Under the pieces are notes generated by a model, which was not told the DNA's origin, did no database searches, and saw nothing but the letters and a program-made list of their open reading frames with translations. DNA of 63,893 nucleotides from Streptomyces huiliensis (lineage in GTDB: Bacteria > Actinomycetota > Actinomycetes > Streptomycetales > Streptomycetaceae). The stretch lies in the NCBI RefSeq assembly GCF_020037025.1, contig NZ_JAIQLH010000045.1, positions 1-63,893 on the forward strand, read 5' to 3'. The position numbers and the translations under genes were made by a program. Position 1 is the first letter of the stretch. Each line of letters starts with the position of its first letter. Positions 7,792 through 17,644 of this stretch are shown piece by piece.

Positions 7792-10700
7792 TCATGACGT
7801 TCCCGGCCATCCTTCCACGGCGGCGGCGTCGGGCGCCTGCCGTGAGCCCTGCCGTGAGTCCTGCCACGAGCCGTCCGCCGTGAGCCGCCAGGCCCGGTGC
7901 GCGCGGACCTGGAGGCAGCCGGTGGGGACGTGGTGGACGCCGATCCCGGCGGCGACCCGGTACAGCGGCGACAGGTGCTCGTCGAGCGCCCACAGCTCCG
8001 GGCGGGGGATCTCGTCGAGGAGCGGCTCGCCGTCGTCGAAGTCGTAGTCGAACCGGACGGGCCCGGGCGCGCCGGTCCAGCGGACGACGTCATGGCCGTG
8101 CCCTTCGACACCGGTGCCGGCGACTCCGGGGCCGAACGCCCGTATCTCCTCCGGCGGGCGGAGCGTCAGCTTCCAGGACTGGTCCTCCGCGGCGGTGACG
8201 AGGACGTACGTGGGGGTACCGGGGGCACCGGGGGTACCGGGGGTACCGGGAGCGCTGGGGACGTTGGGGGTCGCGCGCAGTGGGCCGTGCGCCGGGCGTG
8301 GGGTGTGCGCGCGGGTCACCCGGACGCGGGCCAGCCCGCCGGCCTCCAGGCTCGTGACGTGCACGGGCCCCGCCTCCGCCGTGGTCAGCGTGAGCGCCGC
8401 CGGCGGGCCGTGGTGGACGAGGACGTCGCAGCCGGTGCCGGTGACTCCGCCGGCCGGCGCCTCGTCGGTCAGCGGGCGGGCCGCGGAGAGCGGACGGAGG
8501 CGGAAGCGCCAGCGCGTGAGGGCACCGAGCTCCAGCCGGGTGGCCTCCGCGCCCTTCGTGAGGCCGGTGAAGAGGAGGCGGCGTCCCTGGAACCCCTCGT
8601 CCTTGGAGATCAGCTCGCGCGTGTCGCCGTAGGGGTCGATCTCGGTGACCGCGAAGAAGTCGGAGCCCTCCAGGTCGTACTCCAGGATCACCGGCGAGCC
8701 GGGGCACGGGTGGGCGATCTCGACGACCTCCAGGTTCCGCCCCTGGCCCGCGTACTCGGCGAGCACCCCGTCCGCGGGCTCCGGCTCGGGCACGGCGTCC
8801 GGCAGGGCGGCGAGCGACCAGGGGCCGTCGGCGTCGACGAGCAGCAGGCAGGGGCCCGCGACGGGCGTCACGTCGATGAGCGCGCCCCGCCCCTGGGCGA
8901 GCAGGTCGGCGCCGTCGCGGTCGGCGGGGTCGCCGCCGGGGTAGACGGCGCGCAGGGTGAGGCTGCCGCGGTCGGCCCGGCCGCCCGTGTGGTTGACCCG
9001 CAGGTCGGCGGCGGGACCGGAGTAGCGGAGCACGTCGGGGCCGGTGCCCTGGAGCGTGCCTGCCGGTTCCAGGAGGCGGGCCTCGGCGAGCGGCAGGAAC
9101 GTCAGGCTCCACTGCCGTCGCGCCGTCACCCGCAGCCTCGGCGCCCGGCCGGCGCGCGGCGCGAACACCGCCCGCCCGCGGAACCGGCCCGTCCCCGCCA
9201 TGAGCGGACTCGCCGTCCGCTGCTCCCCGTCGGCCGTCTCCAGCACCTCCACGGCCTCGACGGCCGCCGGCCCCCCGGGACTGGCGAACTCCACCAACAC
9301 CGGGCCGTCGGGTAGCGGGCCTTCGAGGACGACGTCCTCGTCACCGTTGCCGGTTCGCTCCCACGGGGCGAAGGCGGTCGCGGAGGCGGGCTCCGCGGCC
9401 TCGGCGGCCGGAGCGAGGTCGGTGAGGGGGACGGCTTCCGCGGCCGGGGTTCCGCCGCTCGCGGGCGGTGTAATCCGGTCCCGTACCGCTCCGGCCGGGC
9501 CGTCGGCGAGCAGCGGGTCGGCGAGCGGCTGAACGTCGTCCGTGCGGCCGGCGTCCGTGCGGCCGTCGGACGGGAAGCCGTCCACCGGAGCCTCCGCCTC
9601 CGCCCCCGGCCCTCCGACGCCCGGCTCGGCCGAGACCGGACGGTTGGTGACCCGCCCGACCACGGCCCGCTCCTCCGCGAGCGGAACCTCCCGCGCGGGC
9701 GGTACGACGACGGCGAGGCCGACGGTCGGCGGATCGGCGACCGGCCGTTCCCGCTCCACCCCCGGCGCACCGCCGAACGGCGACTCCGGACCGGCCCCGG
9801 GAACGGGCGGCCTCAGAACGGGCTCGAACGGCACCCCCGCCGCGACCTCGGCCTCGTACCCGAGGGCGACGCCACCGGCGGCACCCTGACCGGCCGTGCC
9901 CTGGCCCTGAGCGGGCGCACCGGCCCCGGGCACGTCCGGAGCGTAGGAGGGCATCGCCGGCACACGCGCCGGGGGAGCGGGGACGGGACCGGCGGTGCCG
10001 TGCCCCTCGTACGCGAGCACGCCCGGCCCGCCGCCCTGCCGGCCGTGGCCCGACCCGCCGTCCGTCGGCAGGACCCCGTCCCCGGCCGGAGGACCGACGG
10101 CTTCCGGCGCCGTCGCGCCAATCCCGGGCCGCGCGCCGGACAGCGGTCCGTCGGCCTGGGGCGCGTGGGCCCCCGCGTCCGTCGGGTACGGCGGCTCGGC
10201 CCCGCGGCCGCGGCTGCCCGGGCCTTCCGGCCCTGTCGCACCAACCCCGGCCCCCGCGCCGGAAAGCGGTCCGTCGGCCTGCGGCGGGTGGACCCCCGCG
10301 TCCGTCCGGTACGCCACTTCTGCTCCCTGGACGTGATCCCCGAGGCCGTCCGGCACCGTCGTGCCGATGCCGGGCCCGGCGTCCGGCAGGGGACCGTCGG
10401 CCTGGGGCACGTAGGCTCCCGCGTCCGCCCGGTACAGCGGTTCGGCCCCAGGGCCGCGGCTGTCCGGGCCCTCCAGCGCTGTCGTGCCGATCCCGACCCC
10501 CGGGCCGGAAAGCGGGCCGTCGGTCTCGGGCGTGTAGCTCCCCGCCTCCGCCCGGTACGCCGGCTCCGCACCCGGCGCGTGCCCCCCGGCCTCCGCCGCG
10601 AACCGGTGATCAGCCGGTGCCAGGGGGTCGCCGGTCATACCCGCCGCGTACGCCTCGCCGCCCCCGAGGGCGACGCCGTTCCCGTACGTCCCGGTGTCCG

Positions 10701-11382
10701 CCGGGGTCCCGTCGCCCGGGCTCCCCGCCGCCCCCGCGCGGTGGGCCTCGACCACGCCGCCGAGGCCGGAGGCGTATCCCCTCAGGACGGCCGCGAACCG
10801 CCAGCCGCCGTCGTCCTGCCGCCGGAACTCGCCGAAGACGGCGGCGGTGGCGGTCGCCACGGCGGTGCCCCCCACGTCCCCCGCGTTCTCCGCGTCCGGC
10901 CCGGGGCCCGGGAGCTCTCCGAGCTCGTCGGAGCCGCGGGAACCCGCCCCGCCCCGCCCGTCGTCGTCGAAGCGCACGCCGTCCTCCACGGCGACGTGGG
11001 CGACGGGGTCGCCGCCGGCCGTCGTGACGGCCAGGCCGAGGCCGGGGACGCGGCCGAGGGCGCGGCCCTTCGTGGCGGCGGCCACGACGATTCGTGTCAC
11101 GTCCGGCTCGATCAGCGCGGGGTCGACCACCAGCCACTCGGCCACCAGGCCCGCCTCGCCCTCCGAGGTGCCCAGGTGGAGCACGGCACCCGAGGGGTGC
11201 CCGGCGTGCTGGGAGGAGACGAGGTCGACGTCGGAGCGGAGCGTTCCGCGCGCGTCGAGGAGCAGGGCGGCGACGGTGAGGGCCCCGGCGTCCGGGAGTG
11301 CGGGCACGGCGGTCCAGGTGACCGCCGCGTGCAGGGGCTCGGCCGGGACGGTCAGATGTTCGCCTCTGGCTATCCGGTTCAT
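7792..11382 (-). CDS. Giant TerD-like protein with internal repeats and beta-sandwich modules
   Basis: A 1196-residue protein starting at ATG 11382; an upstream in-frame extension to 11448 is less likely. Residues about 1-150 resemble the TerD/CABP tellurium-resistance fold (SDVDLVSSQH, HLGTSEGEAGLVAEWLV, IEPDVTRIVVAA). Residues about 265-430 hold four ~41-residue repeats of the type YRADAGAYVPQADGPLPDAG, followed by Ala/Pro-rich linker. From about residue 700 there are repeated modules with the signature GTGxDVLxxxGPAA and W-S-L-T strands, which look like beta-sandwich domains. No signal peptide is seen. TerD proteins bind calcium and are linked to stress and membrane complexes; the job of this long form is unknown. 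In-frame 9-bp and 12-bp repeats occur near its 3' end. Confidence 0.75.
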   Translation of the reverse strand: MNRIARGEHLTVPAEPLHAAVTWTAVPALPDAGALTVAALLLDARGTLRSDVDLVSSQHAGHPSGAVLHLGTSEGEAGLVAEWLVVDPALIEPDVTRIVVAAATKGRALGRVPGLGLAVTTAGGDPVAHVAVEDGVRFDDDGRGGAGSRGSDELGELPGPGPDAENAGDVGGTAVATATAAVFGEFRRQDDGGWRFAAVLRGYASGLGGVVEAHRAGAAGSPGDGTPADTGTYGNGVALGGGEAYAAGMTGDPLAPADHRFAAEAGGHAPGAEPAYRAEAGSYTPETDGPLSGPGVGIGTTALEGPDSRGPGAEPLYRADAGAYVPQADGPLPDAGPGIGTTVPDGLGDHVQGAEVAYRTDAGVHPPQADGPLSGAGAGVGATGPEGPGSRGRGAEPPYPTDAGAHAPQADGPLSGARPGIGATAPEAVGPPAGDGVLPTDGGSGHGRQGGGPGVLAYEGHGTAGPVPAPPARVPAMPSYAPDVPGAGAPAQGQGTAGQGAAGGVALGYEAEVAAGVPFEPVLRPPVPGAGPESPFGGAPGVERERPVADPPTVGLAVVVPPAREVPLAEERAVVGRVTNRPVSAEPGVGGPGAEAEAPVDGFPSDGRTDAGRTDDVQPLADPLLADGPAGAVRDRITPPASGGTPAAEAVPLTDLAPAAEAAEPASATAFAPWERTGNGDEDVVLEGPLPDGPVLVEFASPGGPAAVEAVEVLETADGEQRTASPLMAGTGRFRGRAVFAPRAGRAPRLRVTARRQWSLTFLPLAEARLLEPAGTLQGTGPDVLRYSGPAADLRVNHTGGRADRGSLTLRAVYPGGDPADRDGADLLAQGRGALIDVTPVAGPCLLLVDADGPWSLAALPDAVPEPEPADGVLAEYAGQGRNLEVVEIAHPCPGSPVILEYDLEGSDFFAVTEIDPYGDTRELISKDEGFQGRRLLFTGLTKGAEATRLELGALTRWRFRLRPLSAARPLTDEAPAGGVTGTGCDVLVHHGPPAALTLTTAEAGPVHVTSLEAGGLARVRVTRAHTPRPAHGPLRATPNVPSAPGTPGTPGAPGTPTYVLVTAAEDQSWKLTLRPPEEIRAFGPGVAGTGVEGHGHDVVRWTGAPGPVRFDYDFDDGEPLLDEIPRPELWALDEHLSPLYRVAAGIGVHHVPTGCLQVRAHRAWRLTADGSWQDSRQGSRQAPDAAAVEGWPGTS
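7836..7881. repeat. 12-bp tandem repeat near the 3' end of the TerD-like gene
   Basis: Three to four copies of CCTGCCGTGAGC with single-base changes, in frame. On the minus strand it encodes a Ser/Arg/Gln-rich tail. Confidence 0.75.
8211..8268. repeat. 9-bp tandem repeat inside the TerD-like gene
   Basis: About five copies of GGGGGTACC or a variant. On the minus strand they encode a Gly-Thr/Ala-Pro collagen-like run between two beta-sandwich modules. Same unit length and composition as the repeat in DUF3592 paralogue B. Confidence 0.85.
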
Positions 11383-11454
11383 GAACGGCACTCTGCCACG
11401 GGGGTCGGACAGTGCGACTCGAATTAGGCCCGGGGAGCCCCCGCGCATGCGGAA

Positions 11455-11479
11455 GGGCGGGGCCCGAAGGACCCCGCCC
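11455..11479 (-). terminator. Terminator hairpin after asd
   Basis: A GGGCGGGG / CCCCGCCC stem of 8 bp with a 9-base loop lies just past the asd stop and before the TerD-like gene. There is no T-tract, as is usual in Streptomyces. Confidence 0.65.
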
Positions 11480-11497
11480 CGTACGACCCGAAGCGGC

Positions 11498-13048
<1,551 letters not shown>

Positions 13049-13309
13049 TCACCCCAGGTGCGCGATGCGCACGACGAGGATCGTCGACTGCCGTCGGTGT
13101 TCCTGGTACCACATCATCAGGCGGCCCTCGGCGTGGTCCAGGAGCCGAGAGACACCGGACTCGTGGGACGGCGGGTCGCCCAGGTACCTGACCGAGGCCG
13201 CGTCCGCCAGTCGCGCGGCGAGCTTTTCCACGTCGCGGCGCAGCACGGGGTCCAGGCCGCCGACGACATGCTCGGCATCGGGCAGGTACTCCCAGGTCCA
13301 GTCGCTCAC
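13049..13309 (-). CDS. RelE/ParE-family toxin-like protein
   Basis: An 86-residue protein (VSDWTWEYLPDAEHVVGGL...) with the size and pattern of RelE/ParE toxins. There is an N-terminal helix with DPVLRRDVEKLAARLAD, and then basic and hydrophobic strands (GRLMMWYQEHRRQSTILVVRIAHLG). Such toxins cleave mRNA on ribosomes or poison gyrase; which applies here cannot be told. Its GTG start overlaps the stop of the upstream gene by 4 bases, the usual antitoxin-toxin coupling. Confidence 0.7.
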   Translation of the reverse strand: MSDWTWEYLPDAEHVVGGLDPVLRRDVEKLAARLADAASVRYLGDPPSHESGVSRLLDHAEGRLMMWYQEHRRQSTILVVRIAHLG

Positions 13310-13668
13310 TCCGCCGCCTCGCGGGCCGCCATGTCCAGCAGCGCCGCGATCTCCGTCGACGCGGCTCGCGCTTCCTCGAGCGTAGGGGCCCTGCCGACCG
13401 CCCTTTCCAGTTCGTCCAGCCGAGCGGCGCGGGAAGGGATCCGGCGCAGGGCGACGAACACCCCCCAGCGGTGCAGGAAGGTGTGCATGGGCACGGTGCT
13501 GTCCGTCTGGACGGCCTCCTGCCAGGCGGCGTGGAACTCCTGCTCGAAACGGACGGCGGCGCTCAGGTCGACTCTGGCGACCGCCACGCGGAGGGCCGCC
13601 TCGGTGAGCGGAGGCATGGGGAAGAGCGGTTCGTCCGGGTCGCGGTGGTGTGCGGGGTCTGCGCTCAC
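13306..13668 (-). CDS. Putative antitoxin, DUF6247-like
   Basis: A 120-residue protein. The GTG at 13668 follows GAAGGAG by ten bases. It begins with a Pro-rich stretch (PLFPMPPLTEAALR). A helical region follows (FEQEFHAAWQEAVQTDSTVPMHTFLHRWGVF) that matches what I recall of DUF6247 proteins encoded ahead of RelE-like toxins in Streptomyces. It overlaps the toxin gene by 4 bases. It has no obvious DNA-binding motif, so autoregulation is uncertain. The antitoxin role is inferred from context. Confidence 0.6.
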   Translation of the reverse strand: MSADPAHHRDPDEPLFPMPPLTEAALRVAVARVDLSAAVRFEQEFHAAWQEAVQTDSTVPMHTFLHRWGVFVALRRIPSRAARLDELERAVGRAPTLEEARAASTEIAALLDMAAREAAE

Positions 13669-13754
13669 GAGGCTGAATCTCCTTCGACGTCCACGCGTCA
13701 CATCAGTCTGCCGTACCGATTCCCGACGGTACCTGTGCGACCGGAAAGAGCAGG

Positions 13755-13781
13755 GCGGGCGCCCGGAAACCGGACGCCCTC
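13755..13781 (-). terminator. Terminator hairpin after the subtilase gene
   Basis: An imperfect GC-rich dyad (GGGCG...CGG-AAA-CCG...CGCCC) lies about 30 bases past the protease stop and before the antitoxin gene. Confidence 0.5.
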
Positions 13782-13806
13782 CCCTTCTCGATCCATCAGG
13801 AACCGG

Positions 13807-16800
13807 TCAGGAGACGACTTTCTCGATCGTCACGCTGCCGCTGCCCGCGACCGTGCCGCGCTCGTTGACGAGCTGGACCTCGCCGGAGAAGGTGCGGCCC
13901 TCGGGGGCCGCCCCGGCGACCACGACGTCGGCCGTGACCTGGGCGGACTCACCGTTGCCGAGCTTGACGGTCTGGCCGGCCGGGACCTTGACCTCGCCCA
14001 GGGAGGGGGCGAAGTAGACGTCCCGGTAGTCGTAGGCGGTGGTGCCGGAGGGCACCTCGTAGCCGACGACCTCGATCGTGTACTCGCCGGCGGCCGGCTT
14101 GGTCAGGACGACCTGCTCGTCGGAGCCGCCGCTGGTGGAGGAGCCGACCGGCTTGCCGTCCTTGGAGACGACCAGGTCGAGGTCGGCCTTGGGGTCGGCC
14201 GCGCGGCCGATGGACGCCTCGAAGCGGGTGACGCCCTCACCGAGGGTGACCTTGGTGACCTGCTTCTGACCCTTGGCGATCTCCTGGCGGGCGACCTTGG
14301 ACGAGCCGAGGCGGCCGCCCTGGAGCTTGCCGTCGAGCTGGGCGAAGTTGTTGGTCGCCTTCCAGGTGACGGCGGCCGGCGTGCCGACCTTCGCCTCCTT
14401 CACCGTCTGCACGGCCGGGTCGAAGGACGCGCCCAGCACGGTGGCGGTCACCGAGTACGGGTTGTCCAGCAGCGGCGAGGTGCGCCGCGACTCGACCTCG
14501 ATCTCCCAGACGCCCGGCAGCGGGTTGGCGTACGAGCGCACGTCCGGGCGGCAGGTGTTGGCCGGGTTGTTGTAGTTGGGGTAGCAGTTGATCGTGGAGG
14601 TCGGGTCGACCGGCACGCCGTAGGAGTTGATGGCGATGAACCGGGTCTGGCTGTCCTTCGCCAGACCGCTCATCGCGATCTCCAGCGTCTTGGCGCCCTT
14701 GGGCACGGTGACGAAGTACGACGTGCTGGAGTTGCGCTGGGCCGTACCGCTCTTCGCGACCCGGTAGGCGGGGGCGGCCAGCGGCTCCGCGGCGACCACC
14801 GTCGTCATGATCTGCTTGTCGACGCCCTCGGTGCGGTCGTCGTCCACGGTGAGGATCGCGCTGTGGATGCCCGCCGACTTCGGCTTCGCCGTGACCTTGA
14901 CGGTGACGGGCTTGTTCAGCGGCAGCCGGACCTCGTCACGGCTCGCCAGCTTGAACGTTCCGTCGTTGTTGCGCCACTTCAGCTCGTGCCAGACGTCCTT
15001 GGCCGGGCCGGAGGTGCGGGTGACGGTGACGTCGTACGTCTTCGACTGGCCGGCCTTGAGGCCGCCCTCGCGGTCGTAGACGCCGGTGCCGAAGCCGGGG
15101 GTCTTCAGGGAGCCCGACAGGGCGGTGGAGACCGGGGCCTTCACGGCGTACTCGTGCGCGGTGGCCTTGTGGCGCAGCGCCTCCCACGCCTCGTTGATGT
15201 CGATCAGGCCGGAGCCCTGCTCGTACGCCTGGAAGCCCTTGATCTTCTTCGCGGTGCTGGTGAGGGCCGTGCGCAGGTCGGCGGGGGCGAGCTTGGTCCC
15301 CTTCTGCTTGGCGGCCGAGATCAGCAGCGCCGTGGCGCCGGTGGCCTGCGGGGCGGCCATCGAGGTGCCCTGGAGCATCCCGTAGCCCGGCGGCAGTTCG
15401 TAGCCGGACTCGGCGACGGGCGCGCCCGGCTCCCAGGTCGGCGTGGTGTTGATCGACGCGCCGGGGGCGGTGATGATCGGGGCGAAGCCGCCGTCCTCGC
15501 GCGGGCCGCGGGAGGAGAACGGCATCATCGCGTACTTGGTCCGCACCTCGGACCCGTAGTTGGCGGCCCAGGTCTCCTTGGAGACGGACGCGCCGACGTT
15601 GAGGACCTTGTCGGCCAGGGCCGGGTCGCCGATGGTGTTGGTGCCGGGGCCGCTGTTGCCCGCCGAGATGACGAGCTGGACGCCGTAGGTGTCGATGAGG
15701 CGCGTGTAGAGCTCCGAGCGGGCGTTGTTGCCGTCGTTGAGCGCCGGCAGGCCGCCGATCGACATGTTGACGATGTCGACGCCGCGGTTCACGACCAGGT
15801 CGATCATGCCCTCGGTGAGCGCGACGTTGGTGCAGCCGCCGCTCCAGGTGCAGGCGCGCGAGGAGACGAGCTTCGCGCCGGGGGCGGCGCCGTTCATCTT
15901 CCCGCCGAACAGGCCGTTGGCCGCGGTGATGCCCGCGACGTGCGTGCCGTGCTCGGACTCGATGACGCCGATGTTGACGAAGTCGGCCTTCTTGCCGGCC
16001 CAGTCGCCGCCCTTGGGGTCCATCGGGACGTCCTTGCGGACCTGCACGACGAACGGGATGCGCTCGGCGATGGCGGTCTTCGGGTCGTCCTTGCCGAAGT
16101 AGCCGACCTGGTAGCCGTCCTTGTACGGCTTCATCTCGGCGTCGTTCCGGAAGTCGCCGTCGTCGTCGAGGTCGACGCGGACGGTGCCCTTGGCCTTGTC
16201 GTAGAGGACGGCCCAGGAGTCGGTGGTGTCGCCGTCCCGGTTGAGGTCGCCCTTCATGTCGCCGCCGGCGGTCGCGCTCTCGCGGAACAGCGACACCTGG
16301 TACGAGCCCGCCGGGGCGGAGTACGTACGGCCGTTGAAGGAGAACGAGGGGCCGGCCGCGTCCCGCGTCATCGGCAGCCAGGTGCCGTCGTCGTCCGCCA
16401 GCGGGTCGGTGGACGTCACCCAGTCGACGATCTTGCGCTCGCCGGTGGTGGTCTTCTGCAGCGCGGGGTGGCCCAGGTCGATGCCGGAGTCCAGGATGCC
16501 GATGGTGACGCCCCGGCCGTCGGCCTTGGGGTGGTCCTCGACGAAGTCCACGGCACCGGTCTCGAAGGCCGGCTGGTACGGGTTCTTGGCCGGAGTCCGC
16601 TTGTCGGGCGCCGGGTAGGAGCGGCTCTTCGGCCCCTTGGCGCCCGCCACCGCGTCACCGCGCGGCGTCGGGTCGGGCAGCTTGATCTCCTGCTTGAGGT
16701 CGATGCCGTGCACCGACGACAGCTTCTGGGCCTCGGCGATCACGGCGTCGGCCTTGGCGGTGGGGACGGTCGCCCGGACGTAGCCGAGCTTGTCGTACTC

Positions 16801-17136
16801 CTTGCCCACCGAGGCGCCCTGGACGGAGTCGAGCTTCCCGGCGATCTGCTCCGTCTGGCCCGGAGCGGTGGCGATCATCATCGTGACGGTCCGCTCGCCC
16901 GCGGACTTGGCCTTGGCCAGCAGGTCCGCGCCGTGCGAGCCGAGCTTGTCCTTCGCGGGGTCGGCCGGCTTGACCGGACCCGGGGCCGGGGTACCGGCCG
17001 GCGGCTGCGGCCCGTCGGCGAAGGCGGGGGCCGCGCCCGTGGCGGCGAGTGCCACCGCCGCGGCGGCGGCGACGGCTATTCGGGACGCGCGTCTCGCGCC
17101 GCCGCGGGAGGCATGGCGAGATGTGGGGGTGGTCAT
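13807..17136 (-). CDS. Secreted subtilisin-like serine protease (S8)
   Basis: A 1109-residue exported protease. The ATG at 17136 has AGGG six bases upstream. The N-terminus has several Arg residues, then a hydrophobic core and a likely cleavage near AAPAFA-DG (about residue 40). A propeptide follows (DKLGYVRATVPTAKADAVIAE). The triad is Asp216 (ILDSGIDLGH), His396 (ESEHGTHVAG) and Ser592 (GTSMAAP), with oxyanion Asn494 in SAGNSGPG. The Asp-to-His spacing is long because of an insert holding acidic, calcium-loop-like stretches (DLNRDGDTTDS, DLDDDGDFRND). About 450 residues of beta-rich C-terminal domains follow. It is not a mycosin-type ESX protease: it has no C-terminal membrane anchor. Confidence 0.92.
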   Translation of the reverse strand: MTTPTSRHASRGGARRASRIAVAAAAAVALAATGAAPAFADGPQPPAGTPAPGPVKPADPAKDKLGSHGADLLAKAKSAGERTVTMMIATAPGQTEQIAGKLDSVQGASVGKEYDKLGYVRATVPTAKADAVIAEAQKLSSVHGIDLKQEIKLPDPTPRGDAVAGAKGPKSRSYPAPDKRTPAKNPYQPAFETGAVDFVEDHPKADGRGVTIGILDSGIDLGHPALQKTTTGERKIVDWVTSTDPLADDDGTWLPMTRDAAGPSFSFNGRTYSAPAGSYQVSLFRESATAGGDMKGDLNRDGDTTDSWAVLYDKAKGTVRVDLDDDGDFRNDAEMKPYKDGYQVGYFGKDDPKTAIAERIPFVVQVRKDVPMDPKGGDWAGKKADFVNIGVIESEHGTHVAGITAANGLFGGKMNGAAPGAKLVSSRACTWSGGCTNVALTEGMIDLVVNRGVDIVNMSIGGLPALNDGNNARSELYTRLIDTYGVQLVISAGNSGPGTNTIGDPALADKVLNVGASVSKETWAANYGSEVRTKYAMMPFSSRGPREDGGFAPIITAPGASINTTPTWEPGAPVAESGYELPPGYGMLQGTSMAAPQATGATALLISAAKQKGTKLAPADLRTALTSTAKKIKGFQAYEQGSGLIDINEAWEALRHKATAHEYAVKAPVSTALSGSLKTPGFGTGVYDREGGLKAGQSKTYDVTVTRTSGPAKDVWHELKWRNNDGTFKLASRDEVRLPLNKPVTVKVTAKPKSAGIHSAILTVDDDRTEGVDKQIMTTVVAAEPLAAPAYRVAKSGTAQRNSSTSYFVTVPKGAKTLEIAMSGLAKDSQTRFIAINSYGVPVDPTSTINCYPNYNNPANTCRPDVRSYANPLPGVWEIEVESRRTSPLLDNPYSVTATVLGASFDPAVQTVKEAKVGTPAAVTWKATNNFAQLDGKLQGGRLGSSKVARQEIAKGQKQVTKVTLGEGVTRFEASIGRAADPKADLDLVVSKDGKPVGSSTSGGSDEQVVLTKPAAGEYTIEVVGYEVPSGTTAYDYRDVYFAPSLGEVKVPAGQTVKLGNGESAQVTADVVVAGAAPEGRTFSGEVQLVNERGTVAGSGSVTIEKVVS

Positions 17137-17644
17137 GGACATCCCTGGCTGGTGAGTGAACGGCTGCCGACGGCAGGTCCGGATATCGGAACCGGATGGG
17201 GGCTCACTTTTATGGAAGTGACGGGCTTTTGGGGAGAGTTGCCAGGGCGGGAAAATATGGATGGCGTAAACCCGCCAGCGGGCACAGCGGGAGGAAGCGG
17301 GACGGAGGCCGCGAACCGTTTGCGGAGGGTTCGCCTGAGGGACGAGAGACGGGGGTCCACGGTTCAGCCATTCAGGGCAAACGGAGTACACCGGGAACGG
17401 CGGGGCCATAGGGTTTTCCGGGGCGCGTTCCCTGGCGGGTGAACGCTGAGTGAGGCTCAGCGTTCCAGGGGACGAGTCCTCTATGTCGGTTGCAGTAGCC
17501 AAGATCGATGTGAGGTGATCGGCGGCGACCGTTGCCGCCCTGTTCACGCCCAGGCCATCCGCGCTGCCAACGATCCTCGGTGACAGCAGCCGCAGACCGC
17601 CTGCACCTCCGCTCGCATTCGCGTTCGCACTCGGGGAGACCGCC
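17137..17644. other. Divergent intergenic region between subtilase and metallophosphoesterase
   Basis: About 508 bases without a credible gene. It must hold both divergent promoters, but I find no convincing -35/-10 pair. Visible structure is a small dyad (CACTT...AAGTG, 17207-17222) near the protease start and a strong hairpin at 17441-17465. The metallophosphoesterase ribosome site GGGGAGA is at the right edge. Confidence 0.5.
17431..17469. promoter_or_regulatory. Inverted repeat of unknown role
   Basis: Perfect 10-bp arms GAACGCTGAG / CTCAGCGTTC (17441-17450, 17456-17465) enclose a 5-base loop, with CCTGG/CCAGG pairing again outside. It lies between two divergent genes, so it is not placed to terminate either. 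It could be an operator or a leader hairpin of the metallophosphoesterase mRNA. Confidence 0.4.

Noticed and set aside
4075..7797. Long plus-strand frame opposite pepN
   Set aside because: Shadow frame; HEXXH and GAMEN lie on the other strand.
13807..17136. Subtilase as the missing mycosin (MycP) of the type VII cluster
   Set aside because: It is far larger, has a long C-terminal beta region and no C-terminal membrane anchor, and lies outside the cluster past the convergent metallophosphoesterase gene.
13471..17442. Long plus-strand frame opposite the subtilase
   Set aside because: Pure shadow of the minus-strand protease; no motif, skewed composition.
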